Source: Desulfovibrio sp. UIB00 (GTDB lineage: Bacteria; Desulfobacterota; Desulfovibrionia; Desulfovibrionales; Desulfovibrionaceae). Taken from it: DNA of 64,000 nucleotides. The translations under genes and the position numbers were made by a program. Location of the stretch: assembly GCF_022508225.1 (NCBI RefSeq), contig NZ_JAETXJ010000005.1:124001-188000 (forward strand), given 5' to 3'. Of this stretch, positions 16,998 through 26,729 are shown in pieces. How positions within the stretch are numbered: the stretch's first letter is position 1; each line of letters starts with the position of its first letter. The notes beneath the pieces were generated by a model. That model saw nothing but the letters and a program-made list of their open reading frames with translations, was not told the DNA's origin and ran no database searches.

Positions 16998-18281
16998 ATG
17001 CCCAATTCCCAATGGCCCAGTTTTATTGAACTGCTGCATAAGGAAGTAGTGCCCGCTCTAGGTTGCACAGAGCCAGTAGCCGTGGCGCTGGCTGCTGCCC
17101 ATGCCGTTGAGGCTCTGGGTTGCCAGCCCGAGAACATAAAGGTGCTCGTTAGCGGTAATTTGCTGAAAAACGGCATGGGTGTTGGTGTGCCCGGCACCGG
17201 TGCCACGGGTATGAATATTGCCGCTGCTGTCGGGGCGATTGGCGGAAAGGCTGCGCGCGGGCTTGAAGTGCTGGCGGAGCTTACCCCCGAACAGGCCGAA
17301 GCGGGCCGCAATATGGTCGAAGCAGGCCGTGTCCATGTGGGCATTGCCGAAGGCTCGCCCCTGCTGTATGCGGAAGTTCTTGTGGAAGGCGGGGGCCATA
17401 CAGGCCGGGCTGTGCTTGAGCATGAGCACACCAACATTGTGCGTATTGAGCGCGATGGCAAGGTACTGTTCAGCCGTGAAGAGCCAGAGGGCGCGGCAAC
17501 TGCAAAAAGTGACGAGTGGCCGCTGTCCATTGCCGCCATTCACGAGTTTGCCACGCAGGCACCTTTTGAAGACATCAGCTTTATTCTTGAAGCCGCAAGG
17601 CTCAACGAAGCGGTGGCTCTGGAAGGCCTGGCCCGGGAATACGGCCTGCAGGTAGGACGCACCATTGATGGCAATATCCGCAAACGTCTTATGTCCGACG
17701 ATGTGGCTACCCTGGCGGTCAAACTGACGGCTGCCGCTTCCGATGCGCGCATGGACGGCGTGATGATGCCTGTGATGAGCAATTCCGGCAGCGGGAATCA
17801 GGGCATAACCTGCACCATGCCGGTGGTGGCCTTTGCCATGCGGCTGGAAGCAGGGGACGAGGCTCTGGCAAGGGCGCTGATTATGAGCCACCTTACCTCA
17901 ATTCACGTCAAGCATCGTCTGGGGCGGCTTTCGGCTTTATGCGGCGCTACGGTTGCCAGCATGGCCTCCGCCTGCGGTATTGTAATGCTGCTTGGCGGCG
18001 GGATAGAGCAGATTGACCGTACCATCCGCAATATGGTGGGCAACGTGGCGGGCATGATCTGCGATGGCGCCAAGACCGGTTGCGCCATGAAGGTTGCTTC
18101 GGCGGTAGGCGCGGGCGTGCAATCTGCCATGCTGGCTATGGATGGTATGGGCGTAACCCGCAATGAAGGCATTGTTGAAGACGATATTGAACAATGCATT
18201 GCCAATCTGGCCCGGCTGGGCTGCGACGGTATGGCTCAGGCTGACCGCGTGGTGCTGGACATCATGGTGGCGAAAAGCTGA
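16998..18281 (+). CDS. cyuA: L-cysteine desulfidase, CyuA/YhaM (UPF0597) family
   Basis: I take the ATG at 16998 (GAGGAAGCATAC before it), giving 427 residues; an earlier ATG at 16956 is possible. The sequence follows the CyuA/YhaM family along its length: VVPALGCTEPVAVALA at about 14-29, GVPGTGATGMNIAAAVG, SNSGSGNQGI, and cysteines in SALCGATVA and ICDGAKTGCAMKV. The three conserved cysteines (GCTEP, CDGAK and the following GC) are the expected ligands of an oxygen-sensitive [4Fe-4S] cluster. The reaction is L-cysteine to pyruvate, ammonia and sulfide without PLP, via 2-aminoacrylate. It is the last gene of the operon. Confidence 0.9.
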   Translation: MPNSQWPSFIELLHKEVVPALGCTEPVAVALAAAHAVEALGCQPENIKVLVSGNLLKNGMGVGVPGTGATGMNIAAAVGAIGGKAARGLEVLAELTPEQAEAGRNMVEAGRVHVGIAEGSPLLYAEVLVEGGGHTGRAVLEHEHTNIVRIERDGKVLFSREEPEGAATAKSDEWPLSIAAIHEFATQAPFEDISFILEAARLNEAVALEGLAREYGLQVGRTIDGNIRKRLMSDDVATLAVKLTAAASDARMDGVMMPVMSNSGSGNQGITCTMPVVAFAMRLEAGDEALARALIMSHLTSIHVKHRLGRLSALCGATVASMASACGIVMLLGGGIEQIDRTIRNMVGNVAGMICDGAKTGCAMKVASAVGAGVQSAMLAMDGMGVTRNEGIVEDDIEQCIANLARLGCDGMAQADRVVLDIMVAKS

Positions 18282-18331
18282 GTTTGCTGTAGCGGCATTC
18301 CCTCAGTGGCAAAAGGCCAGAACTGAGCTGC

Positions 18332-18395
18332 AAGGGTCCCTTCCTGTCGTTGCCTTTACCAGTAATGGATAAGGTGCGTGGAAGGGGCCTTTTTT
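18332..18395 (+). terminator. Likely terminator after cyuA
   Basis: AAGGGTCCCTTCC and GGAAGGGGCCTT pair with one bulge across a loop of about 35 nt, followed by T. The loop is long, so confidence is moderate. Confidence 0.5.
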
Positions 18396-18456
18396 GTGAT
18401 GTGGTAAACCCACAATCTGTTCAATGAGTTCTGGCTGCTTTGCGGGCTTCTGTACG

Positions 18457-18489
18457 CAAAAGCCCGTCCCGCAATGCGGAACGGGCTTT
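18457..18489 (-). terminator. Terminator after pdxST
   Basis: On the minus strand AAGCCCGTTCCGC-ATT-GCGGGACGGGCTT (one mismatch) followed by TT. It is 35 bp beyond the pdxT stop. Confidence 0.75.
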
Positions 18490-18523
18490 ATATCAGGCTT
18501 TGTCGGCAGATTGCCGCAGCGGC

Positions 18524-19102
18524 CTACTTGCCGCAGAAGGACAGAAAGTAGCTGTGCATGCGCGTGTCTGGCGTAAGCTCGGGGTGGAAGGACGTGGCCA
18601 GAATATTGTTCTGGCGCACGGCTACCGCCTGACCGTCAACCTCTGCCAGCACCTTTACACCCGCGCCCACGCCGGTAATGACAGGAGCGCGAATGAAAAC
18701 TGCCGGGAGGGGGTCTGCCCCGATCTCGGGTATGCTCAGATTGGTTTCAAAGCTGTCCACCTGCCTGCCAAAGGCGTTGCGTCGCACGGTGGCGTCAAGC
18801 ACGCCCAGGCGGGGCTGATCCGAGTTTTCAATGTCGCGGCACAGCAGTATAAGCCCGGCGCAACTGCCATAAACGGGCATGCCGTCGAGTATGCGCTGGC
18901 GCAGGGGCTCAAGCATGTTCCATTCATTGAGCAGTTTGCCGATGGTGGTGCTTTCGCCGCCGGGAATGATCAGGGCATCAATGCCCTCAATATCCTTGAG
19001 CTGGCGCACCTCGCGGGCCGTTGCGCCAAGGCTGGCAACAGCGGCCACATGCTCGCGAAAGGCTCCCTGAAGAGCCAGAACGCCTACGCAAAGCTGCGAC
19101 AT
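18524..19102 (-). CDS. pdxT: Pyridoxal 5'-phosphate synthase glutaminase subunit
   Basis: 192 residues from an ATG that overlaps the pdxS stop codon (TAATG), so the two subunits are translationally coupled. The class I glutaminase features are present: IPGGESTT near residue 45, the nucleophile in YGSCAGLIL (Cys about 79) and the His-x-Glu pair in SFHPELT near the C-terminus. It releases ammonia from glutamine and passes it to PdxS in the 12:12 PLP synthase complex. This is the DXP-independent route to vitamin B6. Confidence 0.96.
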   Translation of the reverse strand: MSQLCVGVLALQGAFREHVAAVASLGATAREVRQLKDIEGIDALIIPGGESTTIGKLLNEWNMLEPLRQRILDGMPVYGSCAGLILLCRDIENSDQPRLGVLDATVRRNAFGRQVDSFETNLSIPEIGADPLPAVFIRAPVITGVGAGVKVLAEVDGQAVAVRQNNILATSFHPELTPDTRMHSYFLSFCGK

Positions 19103-19983
19103 TACCAACCCCGTTCCTGCATGCGTTCGGCAGAAGGAATGGTGGAAATTTCAATGCCCACCATGGGTTCGCCCAGATCGCGGGAGATTTCGGCCAGCAT
19201 GGCGAAATCGTTGTAGTTGGTCACGGCCTGCACAATGGCCTTGGCGCGCTTGGCCGGGTCGCCGGACTTGAAGATGCCGGAGCCGACGAACACGCCGTCG
19301 CAGCCGAGGTGCATCATCATGGCGGCGTCAGCGGGGGTGGCAATGCCGCCAGCGGCAAAGTTCACCACGGGCAGGCGGCCTTCCTTGCGCACGGCGTAGC
19401 ACACTTCAAGGGGAGCGCCGATTTCTTTGGCGTAGTTGGCAACTTCGGCTTCGGGCAGGCTGCACAGCTTGCGCACGTCGTCCATAACCTGACGGCAGTG
19501 GCGCACGGCTTCAACCACGTTGCCTGTGCCGGGTTCACCCTTGGTGCGGATCATGGCTGCACCCTCGGCGATACGGCGCAGGGCTTCACCCAGATTGCGG
19601 CAGCCGCACACGAAAGGCACGGTAAAATCGCGCTTGTCGATATGGTACTTGTCGTCAGCGGGGGTGAGCACTTCACTTTCGTCAATATAGTCGGCGCCCA
19701 TGGCTTCAAGGATACGGGCTTCAACAAAATGACCGATACGGGCCTTGGCCATGACGGGAATGCTCACCACTTCCATGATGCGCTTGACGATGGTGGGGTC
19801 GGCCATACGGGCCACGCCGCCTGCGGCGCGAATATCGGCAGGTACGCGTTCCAGGGCCATGACTGCGCAGGCTCCCGCTGCTTCGGCGATCTTAGCCTGT
19901 TCGGGAGTGGTGACGTCCATGATCACGCCGCCTTTGAGCATTTCAGCAAGGCCTGTCTTCAGGCGGATGGTGCCCTGTTCCAT
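19102..19983 (-). CDS. pdxS: Pyridoxal 5'-phosphate synthase lyase subunit
   Basis: 293 residues with AAGGAG upstream. It matches PdxS throughout: [16 protein letters not shown] at the N-terminus, [19 protein letters not shown], the catalytic lysine in VMAKARIGH, and the phosphate-binding TKGEPGTGN. The enzyme is a (beta/alpha)8 barrel that joins ribose 5-phosphate, glyceraldehyde 3-phosphate and ammonia to form PLP. It forms an operon with pdxT. Confidence 0.97.
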   Translation of the reverse strand: MEQGTIRLKTGLAEMLKGGVIMDVTTPEQAKIAEAAGACAVMALERVPADIRAAGGVARMADPTIVKRIMEVVSIPVMAKARIGHFVEARILEAMGADYIDESEVLTPADDKYHIDKRDFTVPFVCGCRNLGEALRRIAEGAAMIRTKGEPGTGNVVEAVRHCRQVMDDVRKLCSLPEAEVANYAKEIGAPLEVCYAVRKEGRLPVVNFAAGGIATPADAAMMMHLGCDGVFVGSGIFKSGDPAKRAKAIVQAVTNYNDFAMLAEISRDLGEPMVGIEISTIPSAERMQERGW

Positions 19984-20211
19984 ATCTTTCTACTCCTTCT
20001 GAGCCGGAGGCCGGCTGGTGATGATGTCTGCATGCCGCACATGCGGCGGCTTTGCTGGCGTGTATATATGTCAATAAGCCGCACCTGACAATATGATACC
20101 TGACATGCTCCGCAGCAGGACATCCCGCCGCAAAAAACTTCCGTCATTGGCCCATGCGGCTTGCGCTTCGGGCGTCCTCTGGCTATGCTTAAGGACTCAA
20201 AAGGAAGTATG

Positions 20212-21132
20212 ATGACAGAAAGTTTCCCCATTCTTTTGCCATTGCTTCGCGGCCCACTGCCTTTGCACGCTTTTGAAGCGTCCGCTCAGTCCGGCCAGGC
20301 CCCAGCCGCCGGAAAAGGATCAGACCCACACTGGGCTGGCGCTTTGCGTCTGTGGCCCGGTCTGCCTGATGCGCCTGCCGAAGGTTTTTTTTGTCCGGAT
20401 ACCTATCCCTTTTCACCCCGCGAGGCCGTGGCCTGCCTTGGCGATCTGCAACAGATGGGCGATGCGGCCCTTTCCGGCCTGCCGGTTGGCGCAGCCGCCG
20501 CTGGCAACGCGCGCGCCGCGCGCCGCAGCTCAGAAATGGCCATGCTCTCCGGCCTTGAAAAATCTGATGGCGATGCCGCAGCCGCTCTGGCGGCAGAAGC
20601 GGCCCGCAAGGAGCTGCTTGCGCGCACTCAGGCGCAGAAGACCCTGCTCTGGGTCTGGCAGCAGGAGGAAAGCCTGGCTGATCTGGCGGAGCTGACAGCG
20701 AGTTTTGCCAAAAATGCGGGCAGCCTGACAGCTTCTCTGGGGGTTGACCCGGATGAAGATATGGCCGGGCTGACGCCGGATGCCCTTACGGGCGACCTGG
20801 TGCGCCTTGGTTCGCCCATTGCGCTTGATACTGGCCTTGTGCCGCCGTGGCGGCTGGTGATGGCCAACGCGCTCTATTTTGTGCCGCCCCATGCGCCCAT
20901 TATTATTGAAGGGGCCATGCGTGAAGATGTGCTGGATATGCTGGAATTTGTCCCGGCCCCAGAACGTCAGGGCCTGCTTGGCGCGCCGGAGTCGGCCTCC
21001 GCAGGCGCACCGCTGCCCGTGGCGGTAGAAGCCCGCGCCCCGGGCTGGAAACTGCTTGGGCATACCCGCCCCACAGGGCAGCCGCCGATTGACGCCGAGC
21101 GGGTGTGGATCACCTGGAGGGCCGGAGCATGA
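20212..21132 (+). CDS. Protein of unknown function coupled to a HAD phosphatase
   Basis: I take the second of two adjacent ATGs (20212), with AAAAGGAAG upstream; the product is 306 residues. It is acidic, alanine-rich and apparently soluble, with no signal peptide or membrane segment. A predicted helical stretch (about 95-165, including KTLLWVWQQEESLADL) sits between a compositionally biased N-terminus and a mixed C-terminal part. I recognise no family. Its stop overlaps the next gene's ATG (ATGA), so it is probably co-translated with the HAD hydrolase. Confidence 0.7.
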   Translation: MTESFPILLPLLRGPLPLHAFEASAQSGQAPAAGKGSDPHWAGALRLWPGLPDAPAEGFFCPDTYPFSPREAVACLGDLQQMGDAALSGLPVGAAAAGNARAARRSSEMAMLSGLEKSDGDAAAALAAEAARKELLARTQAQKTLLWVWQQEESLADLAELTASFAKNAGSLTASLGVDPDEDMAGLTPDALTGDLVRLGSPIALDTGLVPPWRLVMANALYFVPPHAPIIIEGAMREDVLDMLEFVPAPERQGLLGAPESASAGAPLPVAVEARAPGWKLLGHTRPTGQPPIDAERVWITWRAGA

Positions 21133-21821
21133 ACAGCCAGCAGGCGCAGTCACTCACCGCGCAAGGTTTGTTCCCGCACGGCATTGCTGGCGTGATCTTT
21201 GACTGCGACGGCGTGATGATTGATTCGCGCGAGGCGAACAACATCTTTTACAATCGTGTTCTCGCCTGGTTTGGCCTGCCGCCCATGACCATTGAACAGG
21301 AAAACTACTGTTTCATGGCTACATCGCGTCAGGCATTGCTGCATATTGTGCCGCAGCCTCTGCACGGGCAGATCGACCATGTCATCCGCCACGAGGTTAT
21401 TTACCAGCGCGATATTGTCCCCATGCTGCGCTTACAGCCCGGTTTTATGGACTTTATCGGCAATCTGCGGAGCAGGGGGGTGCGTATGGCCGTGCACACC
21501 AATCGAAAGCTCGATGGAATACAAACGGTTCTGGACATTTTTTCCCTGCCCTCCTATTTTAATCCTGTGGTCGCGGCGGATACCGCCGCACCCAAGCCTT
21601 CGCCCGAGGGTACGCGGCACATATGCGCCGCGTGGCAATGCCCTCCGCAACAGGTGCTTTTTGTTGGCGACAGCGAGCACGACAAGGAGGCGGCCCGGGG
21701 GGCGGGCGTGATATTTGCCGCATTTAATGGCGGCCCGTTACGGGGAGAGATTACGGCGGCGGATTATCCCGGTCTGCACAATGCGCTGGCCGCAGTGCTG
21801 CCGCCTGTTTCCGGCCTGTAA
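21129..21821 (+). CDS. HAD-superfamily hydrolase, phosphoglycolate-phosphatase-like
   Basis: 230 residues from an ATG overlapping the previous stop by 4 bp. All four HAD motifs can be read: I in FDCDGVMIDS, II in AVHTNRK, III at the Lys of APKPSPEG, and IV in VGDSEHD. The cap insert after motif I is helical, as in subfamily I. These enzymes remove phosphate from small metabolites; Gph-like or beta-phosphoglucomutase-like activity cannot be told apart here. It may act with the unknown protein it is coupled to. Confidence 0.88.
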   Translation: MNSQQAQSLTAQGLFPHGIAGVIFDCDGVMIDSREANNIFYNRVLAWFGLPPMTIEQENYCFMATSRQALLHIVPQPLHGQIDHVIRHEVIYQRDIVPMLRLQPGFMDFIGNLRSRGVRMAVHTNRKLDGIQTVLDIFSLPSYFNPVVAADTAAPKPSPEGTRHICAAWQCPPQQVLFVGDSEHDKEAARGAGVIFAAFNGGPLRGEITAADYPGLHNALAAVLPPVSGL

Positions 21822-21868
21822 GGCCTGGACCCGTTGCGAATATAAAAGAAAGCCACGCTGGAGGGCGC

Positions 21869-22171
21869 ATGATTGTTGTTGCCAATACCATGAGCGCTAT
21901 TGCCCTGGTGCTCGGGTCTCTGCTTAGTCTGTATTTCTGGATTGTCATTATCGCGGCTGTGCTCACGTGGGTGCGCCCCGATCCGTACAATCCTATTGTG
22001 CGCACCCTGCGCACGCTTACGGAGCCTGTGTTTTACCGTGTGCGCAAATGGTTGCCGTTCACCTATTCAAGCGGCATGGATTTTTCGCCTGTGGTGGTGC
22101 TGCTGGCCATTGAGCTGTTTAACAGGATTGTCATTACCTCGCTGGCCCAGTACGCGATGACGCTTCATTAA
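21869..22171 (+). CDS. YggT family membrane protein
   Basis: 100 residues with GGAGGGCGC before the ATG. Two hydrophobic segments (about 8-32 and 72-94) flank the signature WVRPDPYNPIVRTLRTLTEP. YggT proteins are small inner-membrane proteins often found near cell-division genes. Function is not firmly known. It starts 47 bp after the HAD gene and may share its transcript. Confidence 0.88.
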   Translation: MIVVANTMSAIALVLGSLLSLYFWIVIIAAVLTWVRPDPYNPIVRTLRTLTEPVFYRVRKWLPFTYSSGMDFSPVVVLLAIELFNRIVITSLAQYAMTLH

Positions 22172-22382
22172 AAGAACTGGCACCGCCGGAGGACTGATTT
22201 TTTACACATGCTCCATGCGGATGTCTGAGAATCCGCGCCAGGAGAACAAGCCCATATAACCTGTAGCCGCGCTGCACAAAGCCACATCGGCGCAGCGGCA
22301 CAGGCGGGCTGATCCCCTTGAGCAAAAGCCTCAGTTGATGCGCAGGCAAAAGCCTATGAACATCTAACAATGGAGATTTCTT

Positions 22383-22610
22383 ATGGATCAGCAAGAACTG
22401 GAACTGCTGGAAAAGTACGCTGCCACTGATCCGGAGCTGAAATCCCTTTGGGAAGATCACGTGCTCTACGAAAAACAGGTGGAAAAGCTCGAAGGCAAAG
22501 CCTTCCGTTCGCCCACTGAAGAGCAGACGCTCAAGCAATTGAAAAAGCAGAAGCTCGAAGGAAAAACCCAGCTCATGGCCGTTCTTGATCGTCTGAAGAA
22601 ACAAGGATAG
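22383..22610 (+). CDS. DUF465 / YdcH-like small helical protein
   Basis: 75 residues with TGGAG upstream. The composition (Lys, Glu, Leu, Gln) and pattern, including LWEDHVLYEKQVEKLE and a LKKQKLEGK repeat, match the YdcH/DUF465 family of short coiled-coil proteins. Function is unknown. It precedes ilvB by only 25 bp and may be co-transcribed with the branched-chain amino-acid genes. Confidence 0.8.
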   Translation: MDQQELELLEKYAATDPELKSLWEDHVLYEKQVEKLEGKAFRSPTEEQTLKQLKKQKLEGKTQLMAVLDRLKKQG

Positions 22611-22635
22611 CCGGGCTTTTTTTAAGGAGTCGGAC

Positions 22636-24327
22636 ATGGAATGTACTGGTGCGCAGATTCTCCTTGAGTCCATGAAGCGAGAGGGCGTGGATGTGCTGTT
22701 CGGTTATCCGGGCGGTGCGGTCATTGATATTTATGATGAACTACCGCGACATCCCGAGCTACGCCATGTGCTGGTACGGCACGAGCAAGGAGCTGTGCAC
22801 GCGGCTGACGGCTATGCCCGTGCCTCGGGCAAGACCGGCGTATGCCTGGTCACCTCGGGGCCTGGAGCTACCAATACGGTCACGGGCATAGCCACAGCCT
22901 ACTCTGATTCCATTCCTCTGGTGGTGTTCACCGGGCAGGTGCCCACCCAGCTGATCGGCAACGATGCCTTTCAGGAAGTGGATATCGTGGGCATCACCCG
23001 GCCCTGCACCAAACATAATTTCCTGGTCAAGGATATCAGTAAACTGGCGTTGACCATCCGTCAGGCCTTTTACCTTGCACGTTCGGGCCGCCCCGGCCCG
23101 GTGCTGGTGGACCTGCCCAAGGACGTCATGCAGAAGCGGGCTGAATTTGTCTGGCCTGAAGACGTCTACATGCGCAGCTACAACCCCACTTACAAGCCCA
23201 ACCTGAACCAGTTGCGCCGCTCGGTGGAAGAACTGGCAAAGGCCGAGCGTCCGGTGATTCTGGCGGGCGGCGGGGTTATTCTGTCCAACGGTGCGGAGGC
23301 CCTTACCGGGCTTGCGCGCAAGCTGAACATCCCTGTTACCTGCACCCTCATGGGGCTTGGGTCTTTTCCGGCCACAGACCCCCTGTGGCTGGGCATGGTG
23401 GGCATGCACGGCACCTACGCGGCCAACCTTGCCATCAATAACTGCGATGTGCTGATGTGCGTGGGCGCGCGCTTTGACGACCGCGTTACCGGCAAGCTGG
23501 CGGCCTTTGCGCCCAAGGCCCGCATTGTGCATATCGACATTGACCCCACGTCCATTCGCAAGAATGTGGAGGTGCATGTGCCTGTGGTTGGCGATTGCCG
23601 CTTGGCGCTGGAAGGCATTGCCGAAATCTGCGAGGCCAAGCTGGAAAACAAGGACTGGGCGGGTGAACATGCCGCCTGGATTGCCGCCGTGGCCGAGTGG
23701 AAGGCAAGCAAGCCCCTGTGTTACCAGTGCAATGGCAACATCAAACCGCAGTCGGTCATTGAAGCTCTTTACGACATCACCGGCGGCGATGCCATCATCG
23801 CCACCGAGGTGGGACAGCACCAGATGTGGGTGGCCCAGTTTTATTCGTTCACCAAGCCGCGCACCCTGCTGACCAGCGGTGGCCTCGGCACCATGGGCTA
23901 CGGTTTTCCCGCTTCGGTGGGGGCGCAGTTTGCCTTTCCGGATAAAAAGGTCATTGCTGTGGCAGGCGACGCCTCGCTGCAGATGAACATTCAGGAGCTG
24001 GCAACCGTAGTGGCCAACAAGCTGCCTATCAAGGTCGTCATTCTGAACAACCGCTACCTGGGCATGGTGCGCCAGTGGCAGGAGCTCTTTTACAACAACA
24101 ACTACAGTTCCACCAACATGGAAGCCCAGCCCGACTTTGTGAAGCTGGCCGAGGCCTACGGGGCCGAAGGCTATCGCATTGAAAAGGCTGAGGACATGCG
24201 GGCCGTGCTTGAAAAGGCCCTTGCTTCGCCCAACCCTGCCTTTATTGACGTGGTAGTAGAGCGCGAAGAAAACGTGTACCCCATCGTGCCCGCTGGTGCG
24301 GCGCTTGATGAAATGTTGCTGGTGTAA
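22636..24327 (+). CDS. ilvB: Acetolactate synthase, large (catalytic) subunit
   Basis: 563 residues with AAGGAG upstream. The N-terminal Pyr domain carries the catalytic glutamate in VRHEQGAVHAADGYARASG (about residues 48-66). The central domain has the FAD-binding type region, and the C-terminal PP domain holds the thiamine-diphosphate motif GDASLQMNIQEL. The enzyme condenses two pyruvates to 2-acetolactate, or pyruvate with 2-oxobutyrate, the first common step to valine, leucine and isoleucine. ilvN follows after 11 bp and ilvC lies downstream. Confidence 0.97.
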   Translation: MECTGAQILLESMKREGVDVLFGYPGGAVIDIYDELPRHPELRHVLVRHEQGAVHAADGYARASGKTGVCLVTSGPGATNTVTGIATAYSDSIPLVVFTGQVPTQLIGNDAFQEVDIVGITRPCTKHNFLVKDISKLALTIRQAFYLARSGRPGPVLVDLPKDVMQKRAEFVWPEDVYMRSYNPTYKPNLNQLRRSVEELAKAERPVILAGGGVILSNGAEALTGLARKLNIPVTCTLMGLGSFPATDPLWLGMVGMHGTYAANLAINNCDVLMCVGARFDDRVTGKLAAFAPKARIVHIDIDPTSIRKNVEVHVPVVGDCRLALEGIAEICEAKLENKDWAGEHAAWIAAVAEWKASKPLCYQCNGNIKPQSVIEALYDITGGDAIIATEVGQHQMWVAQFYSFTKPRTLLTSGGLGTMGYGFPASVGAQFAFPDKKVIAVAGDASLQMNIQELATVVANKLPIKVVILNNRYLGMVRQWQELFYNNNYSSTNMEAQPDFVKLAEAYGAEGYRIEKAEDMRAVLEKALASPNPAFIDVVVEREENVYPIVPAGAALDEMLLV

Positions 24328-24338
24328 GGGAGATGGCT

Positions 24339-24827
24339 ATGCAACGACATGTGCTTTCCGTGCTGGTGGAAAACGAACCCGGTGTGCTTTCCCGCGTGGC
24401 TGGCCTGTTCAGCGGGCGCGGCTTCAATATCCATTCCCTCAATGTGGCTCCGGCTCTGGAAGAGGGCGTTTCGCACATGACCATCACCACCGATGGCGAC
24501 AGTCTTATTCTGGAGCAGATCATGAAGCAGCTCCACAAGATTGTTTCGGTCATCAAGGTGGTGGATTTTGCGGATATTCCCGCTGTGGCACGCGAAATGA
24601 TCTTTGTTAAGGTGCAGGCAGAAGGCCCCATGCGGGGCGAAATTCTGCGAACTGTTGAAATATTCCGCTGCAAGGTGGTTGATGTCAGCCCCAATGAAAT
24701 GACCATTGAGGCCACTGGCGACCAGAACAAGCTGGACGCCATCATCAGCCTGTTGCAACGGTTTGGAATCAAGGAACTGGCGCGCACAGGCGCAGTTGCC
24801 ATGCGTCGTTCCAAGAAAACGGATTAG
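24339..24827 (+). CDS. ilvN: Acetolactate synthase, small (regulatory) subunit
   Basis: I use the second ATG (24339), which has AAGGGAG six bases upstream; an ATG at 24333 directly abuts that site. The 162-residue product starts MQRHVLSVLVENEPGVLSR, an ACT domain with GLFSGRGFNI, and ends in the IlvN C-terminal domain (IEATGDQNKLDAIISLL). It activates IlvB and gives valine feedback control in this family. Confidence 0.96.
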   Translation: MQRHVLSVLVENEPGVLSRVAGLFSGRGFNIHSLNVAPALEEGVSHMTITTDGDSLILEQIMKQLHKIVSVIKVVDFADIPAVAREMIFVKVQAEGPMRGEILRTVEIFRCKVVDVSPNEMTIEATGDQNKLDAIISLLQRFGIKELARTGAVAMRRSKKTD

Positions 24828-26175
<1,348 letters not shown>

Positions 26176-26211
26176 TTCCGCTGTTTCAGCCGCAGGCTGA
26201 AAGCGTTTTGT

Positions 26212-26253
26212 TGGGGCTTTTCGCGGTATTTCCGTGAGAAGCCCCATTTTTTT
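26212..26253 (+). terminator. Terminator after ilvC
   Basis: TGGGGCTTTTC / GAGAAGCCCCA stem (one mismatch) and seven T, 36 bp after the stop. Confidence 0.85.
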
Positions 26254-26729
26254 ATCCGCTGAAAAATAACAAAGCCGATGTCCTTCATGGAGCCTGCCCG
26301 TAGAGGATTGGGACGCAGCCGACATGATTCTAGGCTGACAGGGGATATTGCCATAGTAAATTGATCAATTTTATCGACTTCTGCATGTTGCAAAAATAGT
26401 TACTGTTTGCCACAATCAGGCCATACAGCTTGTATATAAAGTTGTTGTCTTCCATGCGCCGGAGCATCCTGCGGGCTGCCTCGGTGTGCCGTATTTTACG
26501 GGCATGGCCTTTCCGCTTTTGGTTTTATCATGTGTGCATTGCTTCCCGCCTTTGCCTTGCGACCGCCCATTTATGTAGCCAGTTACGCTGGTATGACCTG
26601 CTCTGGCATTGTGTCCGCGCTGTACTTTTTGCGTTCCGCGCCCGCTGCAACAGCGTGTGCTTGCGCAGGAGGGTTGGTGCGGCTTTTCGGCGTGTCGGTT
26701 TGCACCTTGATTTTTCAGGAGATTAAGAC
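26254..26729. other. Intergenic region before a Cache-type MCP
   Basis: About 475 bp without a supported gene. It holds a candidate promoter at 26407-26436; the rest shows no repeat or structure that I could identify. The leader of the MCP would then be near 290 nt. Confidence 0.5.
26407..26436 (+). promoter_or_regulatory. Candidate promoter upstream of the Cache-type MCP
   Basis: TTGCCA, 18-bp spacer, TGTATA, followed by TATAAA overlap. No better candidate was seen closer to the gene. Confidence 0.4.
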
